NCBI GenBank assembly: GCA_963717385.1 | Contig: CAVQWE010000015.1 | Location: forward strand, 1 to 64,000 | From: Sva-07 sp963717385 | GTDB taxonomy: Bacteria; Actinomycetota; Acidimicrobiia; Acidimicrobiales; Ilumatobacteraceae | Direction: 5' to 3' | Length of the DNA stretch: 64,000 nucleotides | In this document: positions 16,024-25,580 of the stretch, piece by piece | How the letters are laid out: every line of letters starts with the position of its first letter | How positions within the stretch are numbered: position 1 is the first letter of the stretch | The notes under the pieces: generated by a model | The model's database searches: none | Told to the model about the DNA's origin: nothing | Seen by the model: the letters and a program-made list of their open reading frames with translations, nothing else | Made by a program: the position numbers and the translations under genes

Positions 16024-18078
16024 GTGTGGATCCAGCGGCTGCCGACTGGGGTGGTCACCTTCCTGCTCACCGACATCGAGGGGTCGACCCAGGCGTGGCA
16101 AGCCTCGCCCGACACGATGACGGCGTTGGTGTCGCAGCACTACGAGATCCTCGACTCCACGATCTCGTCGCACGGCGGCGCCCGCCCGCAGGAACAAGGT
16201 GAGGGTGACAGCGTGGTGGCGGTGTTCACCAGCGCGATCGACGCGGTCAACGCTGCGGTCGAAGCGCAGCTCGAGTTGCGTGCGCTCGTGCCGGAACTTC
16301 CGGTGCGGATGGCGCTGCACACCGGCGACGCGATGCTGCGCAACGAGGACAACTACGTCGGTCTCACGATCATCCGCTGCGCCCGTATCCGCTCGTGCGG
16401 TCACGGCGGCCAGATCCTCCTGTCGGCCGACACCGCCGACGCCACCCGTCACGCTCTCGGCGAGTCGCTCGAGTTGCTCGATCTCGGCCTGTACGGGCTG
16501 AAGGGACTCAACGGGCGCGAGCAGATCTGGCAGCTCGCAGGCCCATCCCTGCCAACGGAATTCCCACCGCTGAGTGCGGGGGCGTCGGCCGCCGGCAACC
16601 TTCCGACACCGATCAGCTCATTCGTCGGACGCCGCACTGAACTTGCTGCGATCGGTGCGGCGCTCGCAGCGAATCGACTGGTGACCCTCGTGGGCGACGG
16701 CGGCATCGGAAAGTCGCGGCTCGCGATGGCTGCCGCCGCAGCAACAGCCGATTCCACGCCTGGCGGAGTGTGGTGGATACCGGTCTCGGAGGCGCCAGCC
16801 GACGACGTCGACGCAGTCGCTGCGTGGACGCTGCACTCGTGCGCTCTCCCGCGTCCCACCGCCGACCCACTCGACGCGCTGGTCGATCACTTCGCCTCGA
16901 CAGCCCGTTCGCTCGTCGTCCTCGACGGCGTCGACCGCGCAAGTGCAGCCGCAGCCACCATCGTCAATCGACTGCTCGGTCAGTGCCCCGACGTGCAGGT
17001 GCTCGGAACCGGCGTCGACGCGCTTCACCTGTCGGGCGAGGTCGTGCTGTCGGTGCCGGCGATGTCGATGCCCGAGCACGGCGACGTCGGGGCGGACGCG
17101 CTCGCCCGCTTCGACGCCACACGACTGTTCATCGAACGAGCCACACCGCCTTCCGGGCAGGCGTTCACCGACGACGATGCCGTCCACATCGTGGATGTCT
17201 GCCGTGATCTCGGCGGAACCCCGTTGGCAATCGAACTCGCAGCGGCCCGCGTGCGATCGACTCCGATCTCGGAACTCGCGGCAAGCCTTGGCGAACTCGT
17301 CCAGGTGGACGGTCCCGCCGACCTTGCACGGATCCTGGCGTCATCGATCGACTGGACGTATCAGCTCCTCGACGCCGACGCTCAGGTGGCGTTGCGTCGA
17401 CTGGGCGTGTTCCGCGGCGACATCGAGATCGACGCGGCCACCGCTGTGGTGAGCGGACCCGACATGGACGACCGCCACACGGCGATTGCGCTGCGGCGCC
17501 TGTTTGATCAGCAGCTGTTGACCTTCGACCCCGCATCGGGTCGCGTCGGGATGTCGGCAGCGGTTCGTTCCTTCGCCCGTGATCGCCTCTCGGAGTCGAC
17601 CGGATCGGATGTCGTGATCGCCCGTCATGGCCGGTGGTTTGCGTCCGTGGCCGAGCGGTTCAGCAACGCCACCAGCACGGACGAGGCGCTCCCGTTGTCG
17701 CTGTTGGCACCCGATGAGGGCGATGTGCTCGCTGCGTTGCAGGCCTCGATGGCCTCCGGCGACGTGGCCACGGCCTACCGCATCCTGGTGGCGCTCGGAG
17801 CGACATGGTCGTCGATCGGCCGACCCGAGATCGGCGAGCAGGTCGCAACGTGGTTGAGCGGCCGTGCACCCAGCGACGGCGAGGAGGTGTGGGCCGCCGC
17901 GGTCTTGCGGGCGTGCCATGAACGCGCCAGCGACCCGGCGTCACCGATCCACCAGTTCGCCGACGAGGCCATCGCGATCGCCGAGATGGTCGGCGACACG
18001 GAATCGCCTCGCCTGCTGGCCCCGACCGATGAACCGACAGCCACATCTGTCGGTTCCGACATGGCCGAACAGTCATGA
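16024..18078 (+). CDS. class III nucleotide cyclase fused to an NB-ARC-type ATPase
   Basis: 684 residues. Residues 8-180 are a class III adenylate/guanylate cyclase domain with both metal-binding aspartates (TDIEGST, D17; GEGDSVVAVF, D62) and the LHTGD ... YVG pattern. Residues 195-450 are a STAND/NB-ARC ATPase: Walker A GDGGIGKS (224-231), Walker B-like VVLDGVD (about 300) and GTPLAIEL (about 396). The C-terminus is short, so the usual helical repeats may be cut. It should make cAMP or cGMP in response to a signal read by the STAND part. First gene of the 14-kb codirectional run. The start (GTG) is uncertain because GTG at 16017 in another frame gives a similar N-terminus. Confidence 0.8.
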   Translation: MWIQRLPTGVVTFLLTDIEGSTQAWQASPDTMTALVSQHYEILDSTISSHGGARPQEQGEGDSVVAVFTSAIDAVNAAVEAQLELRALVPELPVRMALHTGDAMLRNEDNYVGLTIIRCARIRSCGHGGQILLSADTADATRHALGESLELLDLGLYGLKGLNGREQIWQLAGPSLPTEFPPLSAGASAAGNLPTPISSFVGRRTELAAIGAALAANRLVTLVGDGGIGKSRLAMAAAAATADSTPGGVWWIPVSEAPADDVDAVAAWTLHSCALPRPTADPLDALVDHFASTARSLVVLDGVDRASAAAATIVNRLLGQCPDVQVLGTGVDALHLSGEVVLSVPAMSMPEHGDVGADALARFDATRLFIERATPPSGQAFTDDDAVHIVDVCRDLGGTPLAIELAAARVRSTPISELAASLGELVQVDGPADLARILASSIDWTYQLLDADAQVALRRLGVFRGDIEIDAATAVVSGPDMDDRHTAIALRRLFDQQLLTFDPASGRVGMSAAVRSFARDRLSESTGSDVVIARHGRWFASVAERFSNATSTDEALPLSLLAPDEGDVLAALQASMASGDVATAYRILVALGATWSSIGRPEIGEQVATWLSGRAPSDGEEVWAAAVLRACHERASDPASPIHQFADEAIAIAEMVGDTESPRLLAPTDEPTATSVGSDMAEQS

Positions 18079-18096
18079 GCTGGTGAGACTGGTCAC

Positions 18097-18760
18097 ATGA
18101 GCGACGTAGACCCTCACACGTCGCAGCGTGCGTGGCTGGTGCTCAACCAACCTGGACATCCACCGATGACCGTCGAACTCGATGGTGAACTCACGATCGG
18201 TCGCGATGTCGGGCAACCGGCGGTGCTCGGTCACCTCGCAACGAACGGTGATCCCAGCGGTGTCGCGACTCCACGCTGTGTTGCAACCCAAGCCCGCCGG
18301 ATGGTGTGTCCAGGCGACGTCGGCGGTCAACGGGCTGTTCGTCAACGGCACGCGACTCACTGCTGGTTCGGTTCACCTGCTGTCGCCTGGCGACGAACTA
18401 CGCCTCGGCGAGCGGACTGCGGTGATCTTCCACTCGGTGGGCTCCACCCCGCTGGATCGGTCGCGAACCGAGGTCGCCCGACCTCGGCCCGAGCTGACCG
18501 CCGGGGAACGACGTGTGTTGTTGGTGCTGTGTTCACCTGTGCTCGGCGGCGATGCGTTCACGCCACCGGCGTCGGTCTCCGCAATCGCCGAGACCTTGTG
18601 CGTCACCGAGAGTGCCGTGAAACAGCAGCTCGGCCGGCTGTACCTGAAGTTCGATGTCGAGGAAGGGCCGGATCGCCGTGTCCGACTCGCCAACGAGGCG
18701 CTGCTGTGCGGCGCCGTTCGTCTCGCCGATCTGCAAGCGACACGCGAGTTGTCGCCATGA
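18097..18760 (+). CDS. FHA domain plus HTH protein, split by an apparent frameshift
   Basis: The ATG at 18097 begins an FHA domain (VELDGELTIGRDV) that is lost in frame after about 18215. The neighbouring frame carries on with PAVSRLHAVLQ, NGLFVNGTRL and LLSPGDELRLG, which are the conserved FHA strands. The C-terminal part (ELTAGERRVLLVL, then IAETLCVTESAVKQQLGRLY) is a LuxR-like HTH. FHA binds phosphothreonine, so the product is probably a substrate or effector of the kinase encoded next; the genes overlap by 4 bp (ATGA at 18757). The single indel near 18.24 kb may be a sequencing error. Confidence 0.7.
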
Positions 18761-21700
18761 TGGTCGACAGCGCGTCGGCGGATGTTCCGGCGGTGGTCGC
18801 TGGCCGGTTCCGGCTCGTGCGCCTGCTTTCCGCTGGCGGCGAGGCCGAGGTGCATCTTGCCCGCGATCTCGATCTCGATCTCGACGTGGTGTTGAAGACA
18901 CGGCGGATCGTCAACGCTGCCGACCTCGACCGGCTCCGCCGCGAGGCAGGGCTCCTCATGCGGCTGGTTGCCCACCGTGGGCTTCCGACGGTGCGCAGCG
19001 ACGTCGTCGACGACGACCGCTACTACATGATCAGCGACTACATCGAGGGCAACGACCTCCAGGTGCTGCTCGCAGCGGGCGATGGCATCGGGCTCTCGCT
19101 GCCGACGGTGCTCGACCTCGTCGATCAGCTCGCACAGACACTCGATCATCTCCACGGACACACGCCGCCGGTCGTGCATGGCGACGTGAAGCCCGAGAAC
19201 GTCGTCGTCACCGCCGACGGACGCGCCGTCCTCATCGACTTCGGTGCGGCAATGCGGGTCGGCGACGACCGCGAGCGACTGGGTACACCAGGATTCTCGG
19301 CGCCCGAGGTGCTCGCTGGCGAGGCATTGACACCGGCCGCCGATGTCTACTCGCTGGCGGCGCTGACGGTCTTCCTGCTCACCGGCATCGTGCCCAAACT
19401 CGGTACCTCGTGGCCCACGACGTTTGCAGAGCACGACCTCGCACGGCTCGAACGGATCGTTCGGCGGGGGCTCACGTGGGACCCGCTCGGTCGCCCATGG
19501 AGTGCTTCGGAGTTTGCGCAGCGTTTGCGTGAGGCGGCCGAGATGGAGGTTCCTACCGGCACGATCACCTTCGCGTTGGTCGAAGCGTCGGCCCTCGAGT
19601 CGGGAGCCACGGCGTCGGTCGAACTCGAGGCAGCCGGGGGACGACCGGTCAGTTCGGTGCGGCTCGGCGAACACCAACGCCTCTTCGCGTTCGCCCGGGC
19701 CGGTGACGCCGCGGCGGCAGCGGTCGCCACGCTCGGAAACGCAACGTCGATCGCGCTGCATGCGGGGGATCTCGGCGGTTGGCACGGCACGACGGTGCAG
19801 CAGCTCGCCACCGAGACCGTCGGTGTGCTCCGGCATGCGCCGCCCGGTGCCGTGGTCTGTTCGCTGCCGGTGCGGATGCTGTTGGGCGCAGCTCACGACA
19901 TGGTGTTCGAACCGGTCGCCGACAGTTGTGCACTGATCCGCCCGGTTGGTGCCGTGTCCCTCGGTGCCGCCGACACACCTGTTGCAGATCACACCACGCT
20001 GGGTCGTCGAGCGGGAGTCTGGCTCGACACGCGACGTGCCACCAGCCTTGCCGGCCGGTCGGACGAGTTGGCAACGGTGGCCGCAACGATCGAGCACACC
20101 AGTGGCCAGGGGCTGGCCTCGCTGGTCGTGGTGCTCGGCGAGGCAGGTTCGGGCAAGACCCGGTTCGCCGCCGAGGTGGCGGGGCGGCGCGCCGACGACG
20201 GCGAGCTGATCTTCGTCGGCCGATGCACCGAGTCGGGCGGCGCCTTCGAACCGTTCCTCGATGCGCTCGGCGACGACGTCTTCGGATTCGAGGCTGGTCA
20301 ACTCGAACGCGACGAAGAAGGCTGGATCGACCGTCGCCGATTCTTCGGGCGCATCACGACGGCGCTCTCGGACCTTGGTCGACCCGTCACCCTCGTGCTC
20401 GACGATGTGCAGTGGATCGACGGGTCGTCACTCGCTCTACTCGCACAGGTGCTCGACGACCTCGGCGACTCGCTCGTGGTGATCGCCGGGTGTCGTCCGA
20501 ATGCGAGCGCCGACGTACTCGATGAGCTGACGGGCCGCACCGGGGCTGCCGTGGTGTCGATGGTTCCGCTCAGCCGCGACGATCTCGCAGCGCTCGCCGA
20601 GGCTCGCGGGGTGTCACTGCACCCTGACGCGATCGATGGCGTGCACGCCCTCAGCGCCGGCAACCCGTTCTTCGCGTTGCAGCTCCTCGGGCACTTTGCC
20701 GACGATCCGTCGCAGAAGTTCAGCAGCGGCAGTCTGCCGGTTGGTGTGCGTGAGTGGATTCTGCAACGCGTCGATCGTCTCGGTGAGCGGGCCCGCGAAG
20801 CGCTGGGGCCTGCGGCGGTGATCGGGCGCAGTTTCGACGTGGTGCTTCTCGCCGACGTGCTCGACGCAAGCCCGCTCGAAGTGTCCGGCGACCTCGACGC
20901 CGCGGCAGCCGGTGGTCTGCTGGTCGACGGCGAACACGCCGGCGAGTTCCGATTCGTGCACGCCATTGTCCAGTCGACGCTCGAAGCCAGCCTGTCTGCC
21001 ACGCGACGAGGGCTGTTGCACGCTGCCGTGGCCCGCCGGCTCGAAGAGCTCGGTGACGACCTCGATCGTCGCGAAGCAGCTGTTCACCACTGGTTCGAGG
21101 CAGACCGTCTGGGCGACCCGTTGCATGCCGGCAACGTCGCCGCCGAGGTGGCGACGCGAGCAACCGAACGCCTCGCCCACGAACGCGCCGTGGCGATCAT
21201 CGATCGTGCCCTCGAAGTGTTGGCGGGGGCGAAGGCCACCGCCGAGCGTGATCGCGTCGAGGCGCGCCTTCGACTCGCTCACGGACGAGCCGACTTCGTT
21301 GCGTCGCGCAACAGCGACGGGATCGTGCAGCTCTACCGGGCCGCGGCGTTGGCCGAGGGCGCCGACGACCCGGTCACGCTCGCCGAGGCGGCACTGGTCG
21401 CGTCGCTCAACCGTCGACACGGGCTCGACGATCCCGAACTGCTCCGTCTGCTCGAGCGGGCGAGTCTGCGCTGCCCTGCCGAGCCAGCGGTGCTGCGGGC
21501 GATGTTGCACATCCGTCAATCGCGACTGCTTCCCACCACGGTTCGCCATGAACACCGTTCGGCGATGGCGCGCCTGGGCCTCGTCGACCTCGAACTGATG
21601 GAGCTCGTCGACCGGGCGACCGTCGAGACCGAAGTGGCCAGGGCGTGCTGGGGGCCCGACGATGCTTGGGTGCGCCTCGAACTCGCGTCTCGCCTTGTCG

Positions 21701-22506
21701 GCGACGCGACCCACCACCTCCTCGACGGCGGGCCGTCGCGATGGACTGGGGTACTGATCGAAGCGCTCAATCTTCGCTGGGCGGCACGAATCCAACTCGG
21801 TGATCTCGTTGGAGCGTTGTCCGACGCCGACACTGCCGCAGGGGTCGCCGACGGTGCCGGGTCCACGTTCCTCCTCGGCCGCGTGATGATGGGGCAGGCG
21901 ATGCTCAACGCCACGCTCGGCAACGACGAGCTGGCCGAACGCCTGGCCCACGACGCCGTCGCAATGTCGAGACGTCACAACCTGGTGCTCGGACAGATGG
22001 CGGTCACCTACGCCGTCGGCCGCAATCGAGGACAGCAGGCCGAGCTTGCTGGGCTCGAACAGCAGTTGGGTGAACTCGTCGATTCGAATCCGATGTTCGT
22101 TGCGGCCTTTGCGTTGCTGCACGCCGAGTTGGGCTCGGTCGACGACGCCCGCCGGATGTTGAACGCCCTTGCCGAGTGGGCGCCGTGGCCGCGCAATTGG
22201 CTCTGGTTGGCCACCACGACCACCGCGTTGGAGGCAGCAGTGCTGATCGGCGAGACCGACATGATCCGCCGCTATTCGGCAGTGCTGAATCGTTACTCGG
22301 GGAGCTGGGCGATGGCCGCCGGCGAACTGGTGTGCATGGGACCCGTCGATCGTGTGCTCGGGATGGCACGAGGCTCGATGGGCGAGCTCGACGGTGCCGA
22401 AGCGATGTTGACGTCGGCGTTCGACAGCGCCAGCGCCCAAGGTGCCACGCCATGGGTGCGACGCACCCAGGATGCACTTGCTTCCCTTTCGGACAGCTCG
22501 AGCTGA
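18757..22506 (+). CDS. Ser/Thr kinase - degenerate cyclase - STAND ATPase - TPR protein
   Basis: 1249 residues. Kinase domain 16-260: Lys47, catalytic loop HGDVKPEN (141-148; Gly replaces Arg of HRD), DFG 161-163. Residues 266-420 follow the cyclase order seen in the upstream gene (PTGTITF, then ALHAGD, then LPVRMLL) but lack both metal aspartates (VEASALES in place of TDIEGST), so it is probably a pseudo-cyclase. A STAND ATPase follows: Walker A GEAGSGKT (461-468), Walker B LVLDD (546-550). The C-terminal ~550 residues are helical TPR-like repeats. Starts inside the FHA gene stop. Likely a cytoplasmic signal integrator that phosphorylates the FHA protein. Confidence 0.8.
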   Translation: MMVDSASADVPAVVAGRFRLVRLLSAGGEAEVHLARDLDLDLDVVLKTRRIVNAADLDRLRREAGLLMRLVAHRGLPTVRSDVVDDDRYYMISDYIEGNDLQVLLAAGDGIGLSLPTVLDLVDQLAQTLDHLHGHTPPVVHGDVKPENVVVTADGRAVLIDFGAAMRVGDDRERLGTPGFSAPEVLAGEALTPAADVYSLAALTVFLLTGIVPKLGTSWPTTFAEHDLARLERIVRRGLTWDPLGRPWSASEFAQRLREAAEMEVPTGTITFALVEASALESGATASVELEAAGGRPVSSVRLGEHQRLFAFARAGDAAAAAVATLGNATSIALHAGDLGGWHGTTVQQLATETVGVLRHAPPGAVVCSLPVRMLLGAAHDMVFEPVADSCALIRPVGAVSLGAADTPVADHTTLGRRAGVWLDTRRATSLAGRSDELATVAATIEHTSGQGLASLVVVLGEAGSGKTRFAAEVAGRRADDGELIFVGRCTESGGAFEPFLDALGDDVFGFEAGQLERDEEGWIDRRRFFGRITTALSDLGRPVTLVLDDVQWIDGSSLALLAQVLDDLGDSLVVIAGCRPNASADVLDELTGRTGAAVVSMVPLSRDDLAALAEARGVSLHPDAIDGVHALSAGNPFFALQLLGHFADDPSQKFSSGSLPVGVREWILQRVDRLGERAREALGPAAVIGRSFDVVLLADVLDASPLEVSGDLDAAAAGGLLVDGEHAGEFRFVHAIVQSTLEASLSATRRGLLHAAVARRLEELGDDLDRREAAVHHWFEADRLGDPLHAGNVAAEVATRATERLAHERAVAIIDRALEVLAGAKATAERDRVEARLRLAHGRADFVASRNSDGIVQLYRAAALAEGADDPVTLAEAALVASLNRRHGLDDPELLRLLERASLRCPAEPAVLRAMLHIRQSRLLPTTVRHEHRSAMARLGLVDLELMELVDRATVETEVARACWGPDDAWVRLELASRLVGDATHHLLDGGPSRWTGVLIEALNLRWAARIQLGDLVGALSDADTAAGVADGAGSTFLLGRVMMGQAMLNATLGNDELAERLAHDAVAMSRRHNLVLGQMAVTYAVGRNRGQQAELAGLEQQLGELVDSNPMFVAAFALLHAELGSVDDARRMLNALAEWAPWPRNWLWLATTTTALEAAVLIGETDMIRRYSAVLNRYSGSWAMAAGELVCMGPVDRVLGMARGSMGELDGAEAMLTSAFDSASAQGATPWVRRTQDALASLSDSSS

Positions 22507-22574
22507 CCTCGCCGCCGTACCACCGTGGCCCGCGGGCCATGGTGGCCGTCGTTGCATCCGATCAGGCTCGTTGT

Positions 22575-23447
22575 ATGAGCTTCACCTCGGTCGACGACCT
22601 GGCCAACGATGTCGCTGGACCCGCTGTTGAGTGGGTCGAAGGCGTCGACGTGTTCGAGCATCACTGCATCAACTTTTCGCACGTGAAGGCGCAGGGCGCC
22701 GAGGTTGCCATTGTTCGAGCGGGCCGCGGGACGCGACAGGATGCTCGTTGGATCGAACATGTGGTGGCGGCCGATGCAAGTGGCCTGGCGGTCGGGTCGT
22801 ACTGGCACCTGTACCCGTCGCGGACAGACGCCCACCATCAAGCCGAACTCTGGGCGTTGGCAATTCGAAGTGCCAGGGTTCCGTTCGGCTACGGGCACTG
22901 GGCCGACATCTCGACCGTCGACGGACTCGACCGCCGCGACCTGGGCCGATACGTCGCGGCGTTCCTCCGGCGCACAGATGAGCTCCTCGGTCAACAGGTG
23001 GGGATCTTCGCATCGCCGGACTTCTGGCGCCGACACGTCGGCTTCGACGACCCGGGCCGCCCCCGTTGGACCGACGGCGAATCGGGGGCGTCGAGCGCAG
23101 CGCCGTGGTCGCCGTCCGCTGGTCTACGTCTGGCGCCGAGCGATCGCGGTGGTCTCGGGCGCCATCGTGTCAGGCGGGTCGGCCAGGTTGAGCGTGCGCC
23201 GGCTCCGCCCAGATTGGTGCACCGCGGCCGGACCGAGCCGGTCGATCGCTGGCGGGCACGATGGGAACACACACCCGAGGTTGCCGTGCTCCAGATGCAG
23301 CTGAACGACCTCGGCGCACGTTTGGTGGTCGACGGGGTGTTCGGACCCCAGACCGATGCGGCGGTCAGGATCTGCGACCTGCTGTGTCGTCGAGATCGCC
23401 TCGTGTGGCCATTCGGGACTGCTCCCGCTCACTCGGCCGAGCTCTGA
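22575..23447 (+). CDS. GH25-muramidase-like domain with C-terminal peptidoglycan-binding domain
   Basis: 290 residues from the ATG at 22575. GVDVFEHHCINFSHVKAQGA, then VRAGRG, LAVGSYWHLYP and QVGIFASPDFW follow the GH25 lysozyme fold. The usual DxE active-site strand reads ADIST, so the glutamate seems lost. Residues about 235-275 (VLQMQLNDLGARLVVDGVFG) are a PG_binding_1 domain. The stretch between (about 175-230) is Arg/Ser/Gly-rich and may be misread through paired indels. No signal peptide is seen. Position in the run suggests a role with the patatin and TIR genes. Confidence 0.55.
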   Translation: MSFTSVDDLANDVAGPAVEWVEGVDVFEHHCINFSHVKAQGAEVAIVRAGRGTRQDARWIEHVVAADASGLAVGSYWHLYPSRTDAHHQAELWALAIRSARVPFGYGHWADISTVDGLDRRDLGRYVAAFLRRTDELLGQQVGIFASPDFWRRHVGFDDPGRPRWTDGESGASSAAPWSPSAGLRLAPSDRGGLGRHRVRRVGQVERAPAPPRLVHRGRTEPVDRWRARWEHTPEVAVLQMQLNDLGARLVVDGVFGPQTDAAVRICDLLCRRDRLVWPFGTAPAHSAEL

Positions 23448-23463
23448 TAGAACCTTCATCGAG

Positions 23464-25572
23464 ATGGACACGACACTCGAAACGAGTGCATCGTCGGCAT
23501 CGCTGCGCCTCGTGAACGGTGTGTTCATGGGTGGGGGAGCGAAGTCGATTGCGTACGCCGGGGCCGTACGCGCCCTGCGCGAGCGCGGTCTGTGGTTCGG
23601 TTCGGTCGCTGGGTCGTCCGCTGGGGCGATCGTGTCGGCACTGATCGCATCAGGGCTACAGCCCGACGAACTCGAAGCAGCGATCCCTGCGGGGCTCTCG
23701 GCCGCTTCATCGCCGCTCGCGAAGCGGGCGGGCAAGGTGATCATCGGGCACGCCCATTCGGTGTTCGAGGGCCGCGGCCTGCGCACCTGGCTCGACACCA
23801 CGATGTCTTCGAAGATCGGCAAGATCGACGGCGTCCCGGTCACCTTCGCCGAGTTGCATCGAGCGACCGGGATCGAGCTGTACGTGTTGACCGTCGACCT
23901 CGCCAACGGGCTCCCGGTGGTGTTCTGCCGTCGGACCACACCCCACGTGGACGTGGCCGGCGCCGTGGTTGCATCGGGCGCGATCCCCGCCGCGTTCCCG
24001 GCAGGGCGCGCCGTCATCAGACAGGGCGACGACGGCGCGGTGGTTCATGCCCTGGTCGACGGCAGTGCGTGGGCGGTGTATCCGTCGTTCGTGTTCGAGG
24101 ACCGGTCGTTCCGCGCCTGGCTGCGTGGCGAAGCGCACGCGCTGGGTGTCGTCACCGATGGCGACGACGCCGGCATCACGATCGAAGGCGAGCGGCCGCT
24201 GATGGGCTTCGTGCTCGGCGACCCCGAGCCGCTCCAGCACCAGGACGCGGTCACGTTCGTGCCGTCCGGCGGCCCCGACATCAACCGGCGGTTCGATCGT
24301 GGCCCGACGTTCACCTCGCCGAAGCGCTTCAGCTACTTCTTCGGTTCGCTGCTGTCGAGCGACTGGGCGCGGATGGCGTTGGGCATCGCACTGGTGATCT
24401 GGGTGGCGTTGAGCATCGCCATGCTGCCGCTCGCGTTCCGCCGCTTTGCTGGCTGGCTGTCGTGGGTGACACCTGGCTTCTTGGAGGTGCTGTATCCGTT
24501 CGTGTTGGTCGGTGCGTTGACGCTGGTCGTGGTGGTCACGATGTCGGCGATCGTGCTGCTCGCCATCGCGTTGCTGGCCGGTCGGGTGATCGCCGACACG
24601 TTGCTCCCCGCCGCCCAGGCGGCCTACGGCGTCCCGCTCGACACGCCACCATGGATCGGTCTCGGCGAGAACAGCGTGGTCCTCCACGTGCCCGACGACG
24701 GCCTCCGAACCGTCGGGTTCGACGTCGAACCCGAGTTCCGAGCGCAGGTGATCGCCACGGCGCACCAGGGTGTCGGTCGTCAGCTCGACGATCCGGTCAT
24801 CGAGCGTCGCCTCGAGGCCCTGTTCGATGGGCGCGACCCAGAACTCGTGCCGTATCGGCGCGGTGAACGTCCCCCGTCGGTCGTCCCGTTCGACGAGCGC
24901 GCCTCGAACGGCGAGATCGCCGCGCTGATCGCGGCGGCGGTCGTGGTGGGCGTGGTGGCATGGTTGGCCGCGAACTCGGCCGGCACCGACACGATTTCGC
25001 TGATCCTGTTGGGTGTGCTGGCTGGGCTGGTGTCGCTCGCTGCCGCCACGTGGTACGTCGGTGGACGAGCTGCGCGGCGGGCGTCGGGGCGTTCCGCGAC
25101 CGGCGTCGACCCGTCGTCGCTGCCGTCGATTCGTAGCGCCCGGATGGTCATCACCGCAGGGTGCGGCCTTCTCGTGGTCGGCGCCGTGCTGTCGTGGGTG
25201 GCGATGGACAACCGAGCCGATCACACCGAACGCGCCGAAGTGGTGACGGCTGGACCGAATCCGGGCTGCGCGAGCGATGACGAGTGCAAACAGAACCGCT
25301 ACAGCGCCGAGTACACCAAGATGGTCGACGAGAAGTCCGTCGTCGTGCCGGTCGAGTTCGAAAGCGACCGCCACCTTCGCCTCGGCGAGCAGGTGTTCGT
25401 CGACCCGACAACCGAGGAACTCGTGGGGGCGCTCGACGACTGGCTCTTCGCGGTCGCACTCGTCGCATGGGTGCTCGCCGTTGGTGTGATCACCTCGGGC
25501 GTGCGATCGCTGCGTTGGGCGCAGCGATGCGAGCGGCTGGCGGTACTCGTTGCCGATCGGACGCCGGGGTAG
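23464..25572 (+). CDS. patatin-like phospholipase with membrane segments
   Basis: 702 residues from the ATG at 23464. The patatin core is complete: oxyanion GGGAKSIAY (23-31), nucleophile GSSAG (Ser52), catalytic Asp in VDGSAW (D199). After about residue 290 come several hydrophobic helices (near 300-320, 338-368, 495-530 and 560-580), a soluble insert, and a last helix near 660-685. Patatins hydrolyse membrane phospholipids; attached to the membrane they serve as effectors in several conflict systems. Only 8 bp separate it from the TIR gene, so co-expression is near certain. Confidence 0.8.
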   Translation: MDTTLETSASSASLRLVNGVFMGGGAKSIAYAGAVRALRERGLWFGSVAGSSAGAIVSALIASGLQPDELEAAIPAGLSAASSPLAKRAGKVIIGHAHSVFEGRGLRTWLDTTMSSKIGKIDGVPVTFAELHRATGIELYVLTVDLANGLPVVFCRRTTPHVDVAGAVVASGAIPAAFPAGRAVIRQGDDGAVVHALVDGSAWAVYPSFVFEDRSFRAWLRGEAHALGVVTDGDDAGITIEGERPLMGFVLGDPEPLQHQDAVTFVPSGGPDINRRFDRGPTFTSPKRFSYFFGSLLSSDWARMALGIALVIWVALSIAMLPLAFRRFAGWLSWVTPGFLEVLYPFVLVGALTLVVVVTMSAIVLLAIALLAGRVIADTLLPAAQAAYGVPLDTPPWIGLGENSVVLHVPDDGLRTVGFDVEPEFRAQVIATAHQGVGRQLDDPVIERRLEALFDGRDPELVPYRRGERPPSVVPFDERASNGEIAALIAAAVVVGVVAWLAANSAGTDTISLILLGVLAGLVSLAAATWYVGGRAARRASGRSATGVDPSSLPSIRSARMVITAGCGLLVVGAVLSWVAMDNRADHTERAEVVTAGPNPGCASDDECKQNRYSAEYTKMVDEKSVVVPVEFESDRHLRLGEQVFVDPTTEELVGALDDWLFAVALVAWVLAVGVITSGVRSLRWAQRCERLAVLVADRTPG

Positions 25573-25580
25573 TTCGCACC

